DNA from: Flammeovirga agarivorans
GTDB taxonomy: Bacteria > Bacteroidota > Bacteroidia > Cytophagales > Flammeovirgaceae
Assembly: GCF_012641475.1 (NCBI RefSeq)
Contig: NZ_JABAIL010000004.1
Coordinates: 248,001 to 312,000, forward strand
Direction of reading: 5' to 3'
Length of the DNA: 64,000 bases
The notes under the pieces were generated by a model that saw nothing but the letters and a program-made list of their open reading frames with translations, was not told the origin of the DNA and made no database searches. The position numbers and the translations under genes were made by a program. Each line of letters begins with the position of its first letter. The first letter of the stretch is position 1. This document shows positions 55,777 to 63,428 of the stretch, piece by piece.

Positions 55777-56949
55777 ATGACTTACTATTACAAACTAGGT
55801 AAAATACCTCCTAAACGTCACACCCAATTCCGAAAGGACAACGGTGAACTATACCATGAAGAGTTGGTTAGTTCTTTAGGATTTTCTGGTATTTACTCAA
55901 ATATCTATCATAAAGAATCTCCAACTAATGTCAAAGAAGTAAAAGAATCTAAGCCATATGGATATAAAGTTTTAGAGGATTATGGGTTGAAAATGACTCA
56001 TTTGAAAACTGCAGAAATTGGCAAGACAGGTTCTGACTATCTCGATGCAAGATTACCTTTAATGGTCAATAGTCAGTGTGTCATTTCATTATGTAATCCA
56101 ACAGAATTAACGATGGATTATTTCTTCAAAAATGCAGATGGTGATGAGGCTATTTATGTTTACGAGGGGGAAGGTGAGTTGCATTCACAGTTTGGCGTTT
56201 TGCCTTACAAGAAAGGAGACTATATCGTAATTCCTAGAACAACTATTTATCAATTTGATTTCGATTCTTCCAAAGAACAAAAATTTCTTATTGTTGAGTC
56301 AAAAGCACCTATAGAAACTGTTGGGAGGTATAGGAATGAAGTAGGGCAATTATTAGAACATTCTCCATACTGTGAAAGAGATTTACATCCGCCAACCCAC
56401 CTATTAGATTTAAAAGAAAAATCGAATGGGGATTATTCAATGATGATTAAAAAAGGAAATCAGTTGCATCACTATGTTTATGGAAGTCACCCATTAGATG
56501 TAATTGGTTGGGATGGCTTTTTATATCCTTATACTTTTTCTATTTATGATTTTGAGCCAATAACAGGGCGAATTCATCAGCCACCACCGGTACATCAAAC
56601 TTTCCAAGCAAGAGGAGCATTTGTAATATGTTCTTTTGTGCCTAGATTATTTGACTATCATCCGTTGAGTATTCCAGCACCTTATAACCATTCGAATATC
56701 GATTCCGATGAAGTGTTATTTTATACTGAAGGAGAATTTATGAGTAGAAAAGGGATTGCACAAGGGGCGTTTACACTGCATCCCGGGGGAATACCTCATG
56801 GACCACATCCTGGTACTATAGAAAAAAGTATAGGGAAGAAGGAGACAAAAGAATATGCAGTAATGATAGATACTTTCGCTCCATTATTTCTGACTGAGAA
56901 CTGTCTACCATATATCGATAAAGAATATCCATATTCATGGCAGTCATAA
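55777..56949 (+). CDS. hmgA: Homogentisate 1,2-dioxygenase family protein
   Basis: A cupin-type Fe(II) enzyme that opens the aromatic ring of homogentisate in tyrosine breakdown. The 390 residues match the bacterial form: an N-terminal beta region with DEAIYVYEGEGELHSQFGVLPYKKGDYIVIPRTTIY (cupin), then the catalytic half with IPAPYNHSNIDSDEVLFY and HPGGIPHGPHPGTIE, where the iron ligands (His, Glu, His) are expected. The downstream fahA and hpd genes are not nearby, so the pathway must be completed elsewhere or the protein acts on a related catechol. Ends at a terminator. Confidence 0.88.
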   Translation: MTYYYKLGKIPPKRHTQFRKDNGELYHEELVSSLGFSGIYSNIYHKESPTNVKEVKESKPYGYKVLEDYGLKMTHLKTAEIGKTGSDYLDARLPLMVNSQCVISLCNPTELTMDYFFKNADGDEAIYVYEGEGELHSQFGVLPYKKGDYIVIPRTTIYQFDFDSSKEQKFLIVESKAPIETVGRYRNEVGQLLEHSPYCERDLHPPTHLLDLKEKSNGDYSMMIKKGNQLHHYVYGSHPLDVIGWDGFLYPYTFSIYDFEPITGRIHQPPPVHQTFQARGAFVICSFVPRLFDYHPLSIPAPYNHSNIDSDEVLFYTEGEFMSRKGIAQGAFTLHPGGIPHGPHPGTIEKSIGKKETKEYAVMIDTFAPLFLTENCLPYIDKEYPYSWQS

Positions 56950-56952
56950 TAA

Positions 56953-56990
56953 AAAAGGAGATGTTCATTAAGTTGAGCATCTCCTTTTGT
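56953..56990 (+). terminator. Terminator of the homogentisate dioxygenase gene
   Basis: A 14-bp stem (56953-56966 with 56975-56988) followed by TTTT. One pair is T-G on the plus strand and would be an A-C mismatch on the minus strand, so it is directed at the plus-strand gene; it also sits at the end of the convergent HNH gene. Confidence 0.8.
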
Positions 56991-56991
56991 T

Positions 56992-57894
56992 TTATACTTC
57001 TTCTTTTTTAGAATATTGAGTGATTGCTGATAAATCATTCTCATTAATATAGTTATACAATCGAGTATATCCGATATCTAACAAGCGACTGATTTTGGCA
57101 ATACTTTTTCCTTCTTCAAGATATTTTTTGATTAGATCTTTTTTACGCTGAGCAATCTCTTTTCTGTGAGATTTACCCATTTTTCGAATACGATCTAATT
57201 GTAAAGGTCTTTGTTCTAAAAGTCTTGTTGATTTGTCTGCCTGAGTTTCCCAGAACAGGTTAATATCATTCAAGTTCTTATAGTCCCAATCTCGGTAAGC
57301 TAACTTATGAGCATTGGAAGGTTTTAATTTTCCTAAGTCTCTTAAAATGATTTCAGCTATAGCAAGTGATTTCCATTTACCATCTTCATTTACTCTAATG
57401 AATAAGCAAGATCCATTGTCTGAGATTCTATGGTATTTTCCTTTATACTGGAAATAGTCGTGACCATCTTGTGGCTTCTCTTTGGTTTTTTTGGAAGCTT
57501 TACAGCTTTTTACAAACTTCTCTGAATAATCAGGAATGTATTTTCTTTTAGTGGCAAATCTAGTTTTTAGCGTACACCATTCTAAGTTATCAACATTGTT
57601 ATTTGATTTATTTCCATCCTTATGGATAACAATTTGACCTTCTTCTTTAGGTTGTTCTAAAAATAATTCAGCAACCAATCTGTGTACATAAAAAGATTTT
57701 TTCTTTCCATCAACTTTGCAATCGATTGATAAATATCCTCCACCAATGTCTCTGCCCTTAATTAGTTCACCTTTTTGAGATCGAGCGTATGATTTTACTT
57801 TTCCAGTATTACTAATTTCGTATTTTTTGTCTGTGTAGGGCAGTTCCAACCATGTTTCTTCGATTATCGTTGTTTCGGGCGAAGTTTCTTTCAT
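56992..57894 (-). CDS. NUMOD4/HNH endonuclease-like protein
   Basis: A 300-residue protein with the modules of free-standing homing-type or phage endonucleases. A NUMOD4 motif (WLELPYTDKKYEISNTGKVKSYAR, about 15-38) is followed by an HNH_3 nuclease core (YVHRLVAELFLEQP ... VIHKDGNKSNNNVDNLEWCT, about 72-114) with His, Asn and the final Asn-Trp-Cys pattern. The C terminus (about 255-300) is a helix-turn-helix-like segment (GKSIAKISRLLDIGYTRLYNYINENDL), which could read DNA. Bacteroidota genomes carry many relatives without introns. It is not inserted in any gene here. Activity and target are unknown. Confidence 0.82.
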   Translation of the reverse strand: MKETSPETTIIEETWLELPYTDKKYEISNTGKVKSYARSQKGELIKGRDIGGGYLSIDCKVDGKKKSFYVHRLVAELFLEQPKEEGQIVIHKDGNKSNNNVDNLEWCTLKTRFATKRKYIPDYSEKFVKSCKASKKTKEKPQDGHDYFQYKGKYHRISDNGSCLFIRVNEDGKWKSLAIAEIILRDLGKLKPSNAHKLAYRDWDYKNLNDINLFWETQADKSTRLLEQRPLQLDRIRKMGKSHRKEIAQRKKDLIKKYLEEGKSIAKISRLLDIGYTRLYNYINENDLSAITQYSKKEEV

Positions 57895-57980
57895 AATTGA
57901 TATTTCTAAAAGTGGTTAGTGTTCTTCTGTAGTAATTAAATTAGATATAGTCTACTAGAGTAGAATTATAATTAGGATTG

Positions 57981-58508
57981 TTAGACTTCTGAAACAGCTT
58001 TGTATTTGTATGCTAAATATGATAATACATCACCAAAGGTATCTAGAATCTGTTTTGTGGCATCATCAACTTTTCTTCCTCTAGTTCTTAGTAATAATAA
58101 ACCAAATATTCCATTAATACAAATTTGTATAGGATTAGTAATCAATCCATCAGCTATTTTAAGGTTCTCGTTTATATGTGGTTCAGCATTTTTATAAGTT
58201 TTAGCATATTCCTTATCATTGGCTAAAAGTTGTTCATGAAGTGTAGTGATATTATCAACTTCATCTTGTGCCCAAGAACAATGTCCTTCCTTAAGCACTT
58301 CCTCTTTAGTCATTACATCTAATAAGTCTTTATGCCATTTGATCACTTCTTCCTGTTGTTGTTCATCTAGTTTAGTGATATGCTTGATAACATATTCTTT
58401 AATATCCTCAAAATTGAAATCGAAAGCTCTTAATAATTCTTCTGATTGATATATATAGATGATATACTCACATATATTTTGCTTTTTCTTTTGATCTGCT
58501 ATTAGCAT
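57981..58508 (-). CDS. DUF4924 family protein
   Basis: A 175-residue helical cytoplasmic protein of DUF4924, a Bacteroidota-specific family without known function. The family opening MLIADQKKKQNICEYIIYIYQSEELLRAFDF supports a start at 58508, not at the in-frame ATG 17 codons upstream. The end (PIQICINGIFGLLLLRTRGRKVDDATKQILDTFGDVLSYLAYKYK) is also recognisable. It lies between the HNH gene and the S24 regulators, with a terminator just upstream of it, so it has its own promoter. Confidence 0.78.
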   Translation of the reverse strand: MLIADQKKKQNICEYIIYIYQSEELLRAFDFNFEDIKEYVIKHITKLDEQQQEEVIKWHKDLLDVMTKEEVLKEGHCSWAQDEVDNITTLHEQLLANDKEYAKTYKNAEPHINENLKIADGLITNPIQICINGIFGLLLLRTRGRKVDDATKQILDTFGDVLSYLAYKYKAVSEV

Positions 58509-58565
58509 AACGGTTTGTTTGATTTTACAGGATATGATTATATCGTATTTATTAAGCAAAATAAA

Positions 58566-58596
58566 AGGGAATAGTTGTATTACACAACAATTCCCT
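58566..58596 (-). terminator. Terminator of the 277-residue S24 regulator
   Basis: A 12-bp stem with one mismatch (GGGAAT-x-GTTGT and ACAAC-x-ATTCCC) followed on the minus strand by CTTTTATTTT, 24 bases after the regulator's stop. Confidence 0.72.
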
Positions 58597-58619
58597 CATT
58601 TATTATCTTTTAGTAACGT

Positions 58620-59453
58620 TTATTTTTTACGCTTTAAATTCAGTACTTCTTGATCCAATCTCCAAATAGCATCTTGCATTTCTTGGAAACTATTCCCTGC
58701 CTCTTGCTCTGGGAATTCTTTAGAAATATGTGCTACTAAGCGCCAAATCTCTCTAACATCTTGAATCTCTACCTCGTATGGAGAATATTTTAAGTTAGTA
58801 GATTTAAGAATAAAGCTGTTGTTTGAGCTTACATTGTTGTAAACCTTCTTTAAAACAAAGCCTTCTGAACGAGTAGTAACAATGCATACCTGTCCGTCTC
58901 TAATAGCATTCCAATCATCGATAAATTCACCAATAATGATGGTGCCTTCATCTAAAGGAGGCATAGAATCTCCGCTAATTTCAAAGGCTCTATAGGTCTT
59001 TCCTTTTGGTAAGAACGGTAATGTATATTTATCTAATTTTTTAATGAAGTTTAGGTCAGAATAGCCAGTTGCATAACCTGCTCTTGCTCTTTCTGGAACC
59101 ATTTCAATATTTTCCTCACCCTCGGCATCAGTAGTAATAGTTAGAATTCTTAAGTTATCGCCTGAGACATGCTCTTTAATATTTTGGTGAGCATCAATTT
59201 CTTGAGGGTCGATTTTAGTAAGATCTTCTTTTAATATCTTATCGATACTTACTTCAAAGAATTCACAAATTTTCTCAAGACGTTTGTAATTGGGTTCAGC
59301 TCTACCATCTTCATAGGAAGAAATTGCACTTCTTGATACTGAATCGTCTTCCGTACTTAGCTTATCACCAAGCTCTGTTTGGCTTAACTTTCCATTTTTC
59401 TTCTGTCTTAAATATCTAAGGTTGGTGCCAAATAATGAGGTGTTTTTCGACAT
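58620..59453 (-). CDS. XRE-family regulator with S24 (LexA/CI-like) domain
   Basis: A 277-residue repressor-type protein. The N-terminal XRE helix-turn-helix (about 7-73, FGTNLRYLRQKKNGKLSQTELGDKL ... FFEVSIDKIL) is joined to an S24 peptidase-like domain (about 120-245): candidate Ala-Gly cleavage site in RARAGYATG, catalytic Ser in ISGDSMPPLDEGTIIIGE and Lys in GFVLKKVY. The dyad is intact, so it may cut itself after DNA damage, as LexA and phage CI do (family knowledge). It is the downstream member of a tandem pair with the next regulator; its upstream gap contains a shared 28-bp element. Confidence 0.88.
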   Translation of the reverse strand: MSKNTSLFGTNLRYLRQKKNGKLSQTELGDKLSTEDDSVSRSAISSYEDGRAEPNYKRLEKICEFFEVSIDKILKEDLTKIDPQEIDAHQNIKEHVSGDNLRILTITTDAEGEENIEMVPERARAGYATGYSDLNFIKKLDKYTLPFLPKGKTYRAFEISGDSMPPLDEGTIIIGEFIDDWNAIRDGQVCIVTTRSEGFVLKKVYNNVSSNNSFILKSTNLKYSPYEVEIQDVREIWRLVAHISKEFPEQEAGNSFQEMQDAIWRLDQEVLNLKRKK

Positions 59454-59503
59454 TTGGTATTATTTTATACGAGGAATACTAATTTTTTTGTCAATTTATG
59501 ATA

Positions 59504-59531
59504 TTAAACATTTATTGCCAAATATTTTGTC
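59504..59531 (-). promoter_or_regulatory. 28-bp element, copy A, upstream of the 277-residue regulator
   Basis: On the minus strand GACAAAATA-TTTGG-CAATAAATGTTTAA. Identical outside the five central bases to the copy at 60597-60624, 51-78 bases upstream of the regulator's start. A further GACAAAA lies at 59492-59486. Confidence 0.5.
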
Positions 59532-59596
59532 TTAAATCATTATTTTTCTTTCGTATTTCAATAATTGTCAAGCTTTTTAGCAAAAAATAAGTGTTT

Positions 59597-60535
59597 CTAC
59601 CTTACATTTTGTGTTAATAATTGATCAATACTAACTTTAAAGAAGTCGCTGATCTTGATTAGGATACTTTGTTTCGGTTCTACACCCATTTCAAAAGATC
59701 GAAGGTCTTCAACGCTTATTATGCCTTTTCCATCTTGATTTAATCTTTCTGAAAACTCTTTTAAAGATAGTTTGTGTTTGATACCTCTCAAATACTTAAG
59801 ATTTCTTGAAAAGAGGGTGTTGCCAATTTCCATTTCGGGGAAATCAGAAAAAATACATGTTTTATATTTCCAAAATTCTAATACTTCATCTTTATGCACT
59901 TCATAGGGTTCATAAGATGAGTTTTCAGATTCTAAGATAAAATAATCACCATCTCGGTATACATTTTTAAAAACATATCCATCAGCCTTAGTAGTTACAA
60001 TGTATTTCTCTCCTAATTTTATTGATTCTTTGTCAAAGCATTTTTCACCTATCACAATGTCTTTGCTTTTCATCGGAGGCATTGAGTCTCCTTTAATTTC
60101 AAAAGCTCTATGGCTTTTGGAATCTGAAAATCCTGGTATGTCTATTTTTCGTAGTGATTTATAGAACTCTGGATCTGTGAAGTTGGTTGCATATCCAGCA
60201 GAAGCTTTTTGAGGAACTAATGTAACTATATCATTTCCTTCTTGATCAACAGTTGCCATATGGACATCAAACTGAGGTTTAGGAGCTTCTTTTCTCAATC
60301 TGTTTTCTAAGTTTTTCTCTTCTAAATTGATATATAAGAAATCATCTAAAGAAATTTTAAAGAAGTCGACAATAATTTTTAAATCTGAAAAGTTAGGAGA
60401 GGACTTGCCTTCCCAGTTTAAGATTTTACTGCGATTACATTTCATCCCTTTTTTATTAAACTCTTCTGCAAGATCATTCTGTGTTAGATTAAAGTGCTCT
60501 CTCAGTAATTTAAGGTTATTGTTATTATATGTCAT
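59597..60535 (-). CDS. Regulator with two XRE domains flanking an S24 domain
   Basis: A 312-residue paralogue of the neighbour. N-terminal XRE domain (about 6-62, NLKLLREHFNLTQNDLAEEF ... FFKISLDDFLY); S24 domain (about 95-235) with candidate Ala-Gly site KASAGYATNF, Ser in IKGDSMPPMKSKDIVIGE and Lys in GYVFKNVY; then a second XRE-like domain (about 243-310, LFSRNLKYLRGIKHKLSLKEFSERL ... FFKVSIDQLL). The C-terminal domain resembles the N-terminal domain of the 277-residue neighbour more than its own N-terminal one. Three-part HTH-S24-HTH proteins are unusual; two DNA-binding heads could bridge operators. Divergent from sppA. Confidence 0.85.
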   Translation of the reverse strand: MTYNNNNLKLLREHFNLTQNDLAEEFNKKGMKCNRSKILNWEGKSSPNFSDLKIIVDFFKISLDDFLYINLEEKNLENRLRKEAPKPQFDVHMATVDQEGNDIVTLVPQKASAGYATNFTDPEFYKSLRKIDIPGFSDSKSHRAFEIKGDSMPPMKSKDIVIGEKCFDKESIKLGEKYIVTTKADGYVFKNVYRDGDYFILESENSSYEPYEVHKDEVLEFWKYKTCIFSDFPEMEIGNTLFSRNLKYLRGIKHKLSLKEFSERLNQDGKGIISVEDLRSFEMGVEPKQSILIKISDFFKVSIDQLLTQNVR

Positions 60536-60596
60536 CTTCTATAAAATGATTTAAATGATAAATATGTACGCAATAGTAGTCAATTATTTTAATAAT

Positions 60597-60646
60597 GACA
60601 AAATAATAAACAATAAATGTTTAAAAAATAAGTGTATATTTTGTCA
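60597..60646. promoter_or_regulatory. 28-bp element, copy B, with inverted TGACAAAATA pair
   Basis: GACAAAATA-ATAAA-CAATAAATGTTTAA at 60597-60624, and a reversed TATTTTGTCA at 60637-60646, in the divergent gap between the 312-residue regulator and sppA. Same layout as copy A with 24 of 28 bases identical, in the opposite orientation to the regulator gene. Confidence 0.5.
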
Positions 60647-60718
60647 ATTTTTTTCGTGATACAACTTATAATCATGTATCTTTATTCTTAACTAAATATT
60701 ATAACTTCTAAATAAAAT

Positions 60719-62521
60719 ATGAAAGGATTTATTAAGACGACCTTTGCTGTTATCGTCGGTATTTTTTTATCATCGTTTCTATTATCAATGCTTGGAGCTT
60801 TTATTGTAGGTGCGATAGTCTCTTCTTCAAATAGTAGTGAGCCAGCCCAAATTGATGCTCAATCCATTTTAGTATTGGATATCACAAAACCAATTAGAGA
60901 AATAGGGGAAACAGACCCATTTGAATCATTAAACTCTAGCTTTTTCCCGTCAAATGGTGCTAGAGGTTTGCATGATGTTCTAGATATAATCGATAAAGCA
61001 ACTAATGATGAAAACATTGCAGGTATTTACTTAAAAGGTGGATCATTTGGTGGGTCTTTACCAATGGCAGTAGAAATCAGAGAAGCCTTATCAAAGTTTA
61101 AGGCATCAGATAAATTTGTTTATTCATATGCAGATGGTATTTCAGAAACAGGTTATTATGTAATTTCTGAGGCTAGTAGAGTATACTTAAACCCAATTGG
61201 TAATCTAGAACTTAATGGATTCTCATCTGAGATCATGTATTTTAAAGACTTCTTTGAAAAGATAGGTATCAAGCCTGAAGTATTTAGAGTAGGTAAATAT
61301 AAAAGTGCTGTTGAGCCATTTATTACAGACAAAATGAGTGATGCTAACAGAGAGCAAATTTCATCTTATTTAAATGGTTTGTATGATCATTACTTAGTAG
61401 GAGTATCAGCTTCAAGAGGCATTGACCTCGAAACATTAAGAAGTATTTCTGCAGAAATGAAAGTTAGAAATGCAGAAGATGCTGTCAAGTTTAAGCTAGT
61501 AGATCAATTAGCTTATGTTGATGAAGTGAAGGAAGATATTGCCAAGATGTTGGAAATCGAAGAAACTTCTGACCTTTCATTCATCAATTATTCAAAATAT
61601 AAGGACGCATTAGACCCTAGATCTAGAAGAAAAGGGGAAGGTAAAGTTGTGGTACTTTCTGCAGAGGGAGAAATCAAATATGGAAAGGCTGATGGTAGTG
61701 AGAATGTAATTACTAACAAAGATTTAGTTCCTGAATTAAATAAGTTAGCTGAGGATGATGACGTTTCGGCTGTGGTATTACGAGTAAACTCTCCAGGTGG
61801 TAGTGCATTATCTTCAGACTTGATTTGGAGAGCTGTTCAGAATCTAAAAAAGAAAAAACCTGTTGTTGCATCTATGTCAACATATGCTGCTTCTGGTGGG
61901 TATTATATTTCTATGGGTTGTGATAAAATTGTCGCGTATCCAAATACTATCACAGGTTCTATCGGTATCTTCGGTTTAGCATTTAATCCATCTGACCTAA
62001 TGACGAAGAAGTTGGGGCTGAAGACGTATACAGTAAGCACTGGTAAATTCTCTAATTATCAATCTTTATTAGATGATTTCTCTAAAGAAGATAGAGCTAT
62101 TATTCAACAAAATGTGAATGAGGGGTATGAAGTATTTACTTCAAAAGCTGCTGAAGGTCGTAATATGAGTCTTGATGCCTTATTAAAGGTTGCTCAGGGT
62201 AGAGTATGGACAGGTTCTCAAGCCTATGAGGTAAAACTTGTTGATGAACTTGGTGGTTATCAAAAAGCGATTGAAGTAGCAGCTGAATTGGCAGGCTTAG
62301 AAGAAGATAATTATAAAATCAAATACTTACCAGGTGAGAAAGATATGTTACAAGAGTTACTAAGCAGTCTTGAAACTGGTTCTGAAGCTAAGATTAAAGA
62401 AATGGTTTTAGGAGAATATTCTTCATATGTTGATGGGACAATGTCATGGTTGGAATCTTTAAAAGGAGTTCAAGCGAGACAACCATATTACGAAGTAATT
62501 GAAGGTTTTGAAATGCCTTAA
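60719..62521 (+). CDS. sppA: Signal peptide peptidase SppA, long type
   Basis: A membrane serine protease that removes leftover signal peptides; tandem-repeat long form (600 residues), as in E. coli SppA. An N-terminal anchor (about 5-33) is followed by two ClpP-like halves. The catalytic Lys lies in the first half (VGKYKSAVEPF, Lys near 195) and the catalytic Ser in the second (YAASGGYYIS, Ser near 392), the dyad arrangement of the E. coli enzyme. The divergent gap with the S24 regulator gene holds the shared element, but control of sppA by it is only a possibility. Ends at a strong terminator. Confidence 0.94.
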   Translation: MKGFIKTTFAVIVGIFLSSFLLSMLGAFIVGAIVSSSNSSEPAQIDAQSILVLDITKPIREIGETDPFESLNSSFFPSNGARGLHDVLDIIDKATNDENIAGIYLKGGSFGGSLPMAVEIREALSKFKASDKFVYSYADGISETGYYVISEASRVYLNPIGNLELNGFSSEIMYFKDFFEKIGIKPEVFRVGKYKSAVEPFITDKMSDANREQISSYLNGLYDHYLVGVSASRGIDLETLRSISAEMKVRNAEDAVKFKLVDQLAYVDEVKEDIAKMLEIEETSDLSFINYSKYKDALDPRSRRKGEGKVVVLSAEGEIKYGKADGSENVITNKDLVPELNKLAEDDDVSAVVLRVNSPGGSALSSDLIWRAVQNLKKKKPVVASMSTYAASGGYYISMGCDKIVAYPNTITGSIGIFGLAFNPSDLMTKKLGLKTYTVSTGKFSNYQSLLDDFSKEDRAIIQQNVNEGYEVFTSKAAEGRNMSLDALLKVAQGRVWTGSQAYEVKLVDELGGYQKAIEVAAELAGLEEDNYKIKYLPGEKDMLQELLSSLETGSEAKIKEMVLGEYSSYVDGTMSWLESLKGVQARQPYYEVIEGFEMP

Positions 62522-62540
62522 TCATAAATTTATTTCAATA

Positions 62541-62579
62541 AAAAAACGCTCATAACATTGAAGTTGTGAGCGTTTTTTT
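62541..62579 (+). terminator. Terminator of sppA
   Basis: Stem ACGCTCATAAC/GTTGTGAGCGT with flanking A6/T7. The single non-Watson-Crick pair is T-G on the plus strand, fitting sppA; T residues also follow on the minus side, at the end of the next gene. Confidence 0.82.
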
Positions 62580-62580
62580 G

Positions 62581-63216
62581 TTATAAAATATATAAGTTGA
62601 GTTCAATAAATTGATGAATTTCTTCAATCGTAAAAATTTTATATAATTTTTCTGTTGTAATCATTCTAGGCCCTCGATTGTGAATAGAGTCTGAAAGTTT
62701 TTGTTGTGTAAGTTGATCTAAATAACTTTCGGCTTTTTCCCAATTGGAAGAATAATTTAAATCTGAGATGAAATCGTTTTCACTATTTTCAGAAAGCAAG
62801 AATGCTTCATCAGAATCAAAAGGGTAATGGTTGTCTAATAGTTGCTTATAAATTCTATTTACCTCAATAATGGAATCTTGATGCGTACTTAAATGAAGCA
62901 TCATTGCTTTTAACCAGAGCATTGAGGTGAAATCTTTATTATCAGAAACGATATATATATTATACCAATACTTGTTCAGCTGAGTAGCGAAGATCTCCAT
63001 AAACACACCCACTATCCAAGTCTTATTCTCTCTATGTTTCTTGTAACCTTTTCTATTTAAGTCATTTAGACTGTTTTGTAAGGCGGTTAATATCTCGTCT
63101 TTTAAATCGTTTTGAAATACCTCATGCTTAGGGAAATAGAAGGCTGCATTCTCTTTCCAAATCTTAAATATTTTTTCTGCTTTTTTGGGGAGCTCCTGTA
63201 GAGGACTGATATCCAT
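62581..63216 (-). CDS. Uncharacterised helical protein
   Basis: A 211-residue soluble, mostly helical protein that I do not recognise. No signal peptide, membrane segment or metal motif. It has a high content of Lys, Glu, Asn and aromatic residues (Trp and Tyr, e.g. MLWLKAMMLHLSTHQDS, QLNKYWYNIYIVS). The start is an ATG at 63216. The stop lies inside the shared terminator region with sppA. It is divergent from the TPR-like gene at 63429. Confidence 0.7.
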   Translation of the reverse strand: MDISPLQELPKKAEKIFKIWKENAAFYFPKHEVFQNDLKDEILTALQNSLNDLNRKGYKKHRENKTWIVGVFMEIFATQLNKYWYNIYIVSDNKDFTSMLWLKAMMLHLSTHQDSIIEVNRIYKQLLDNHYPFDSDEAFLLSENSENDFISDLNYSSNWEKAESYLDQLTQQKLSDSIHNRGPRMITTEKLYKIFTIEEIHQFIELNLYIL

Positions 63217-63428
63217 TATTGTATTTTTTTGATTTTATGTTGACAAAAGTAAATCTAAATGAATTAATTATTGGTGATAAAATGTTACAGAAGAGAATTC
63301 TTTTTAAAAATTTCACTTTTCTAAGAATATCCTTAAACGAAAAGGCAAGTTTCTTGTTATATGTTTAAATAGAGTACTACAATACTTATATTGGAATAAG
63401 AACTTTATGATCCAATTACTACCTTCCT

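Noticed and set aside
56992-57894. HNH protein as an intron- or intein-encoded homing endonuclease
   Set aside because: The gene is free-standing between complete genes; neither neighbour is interrupted.
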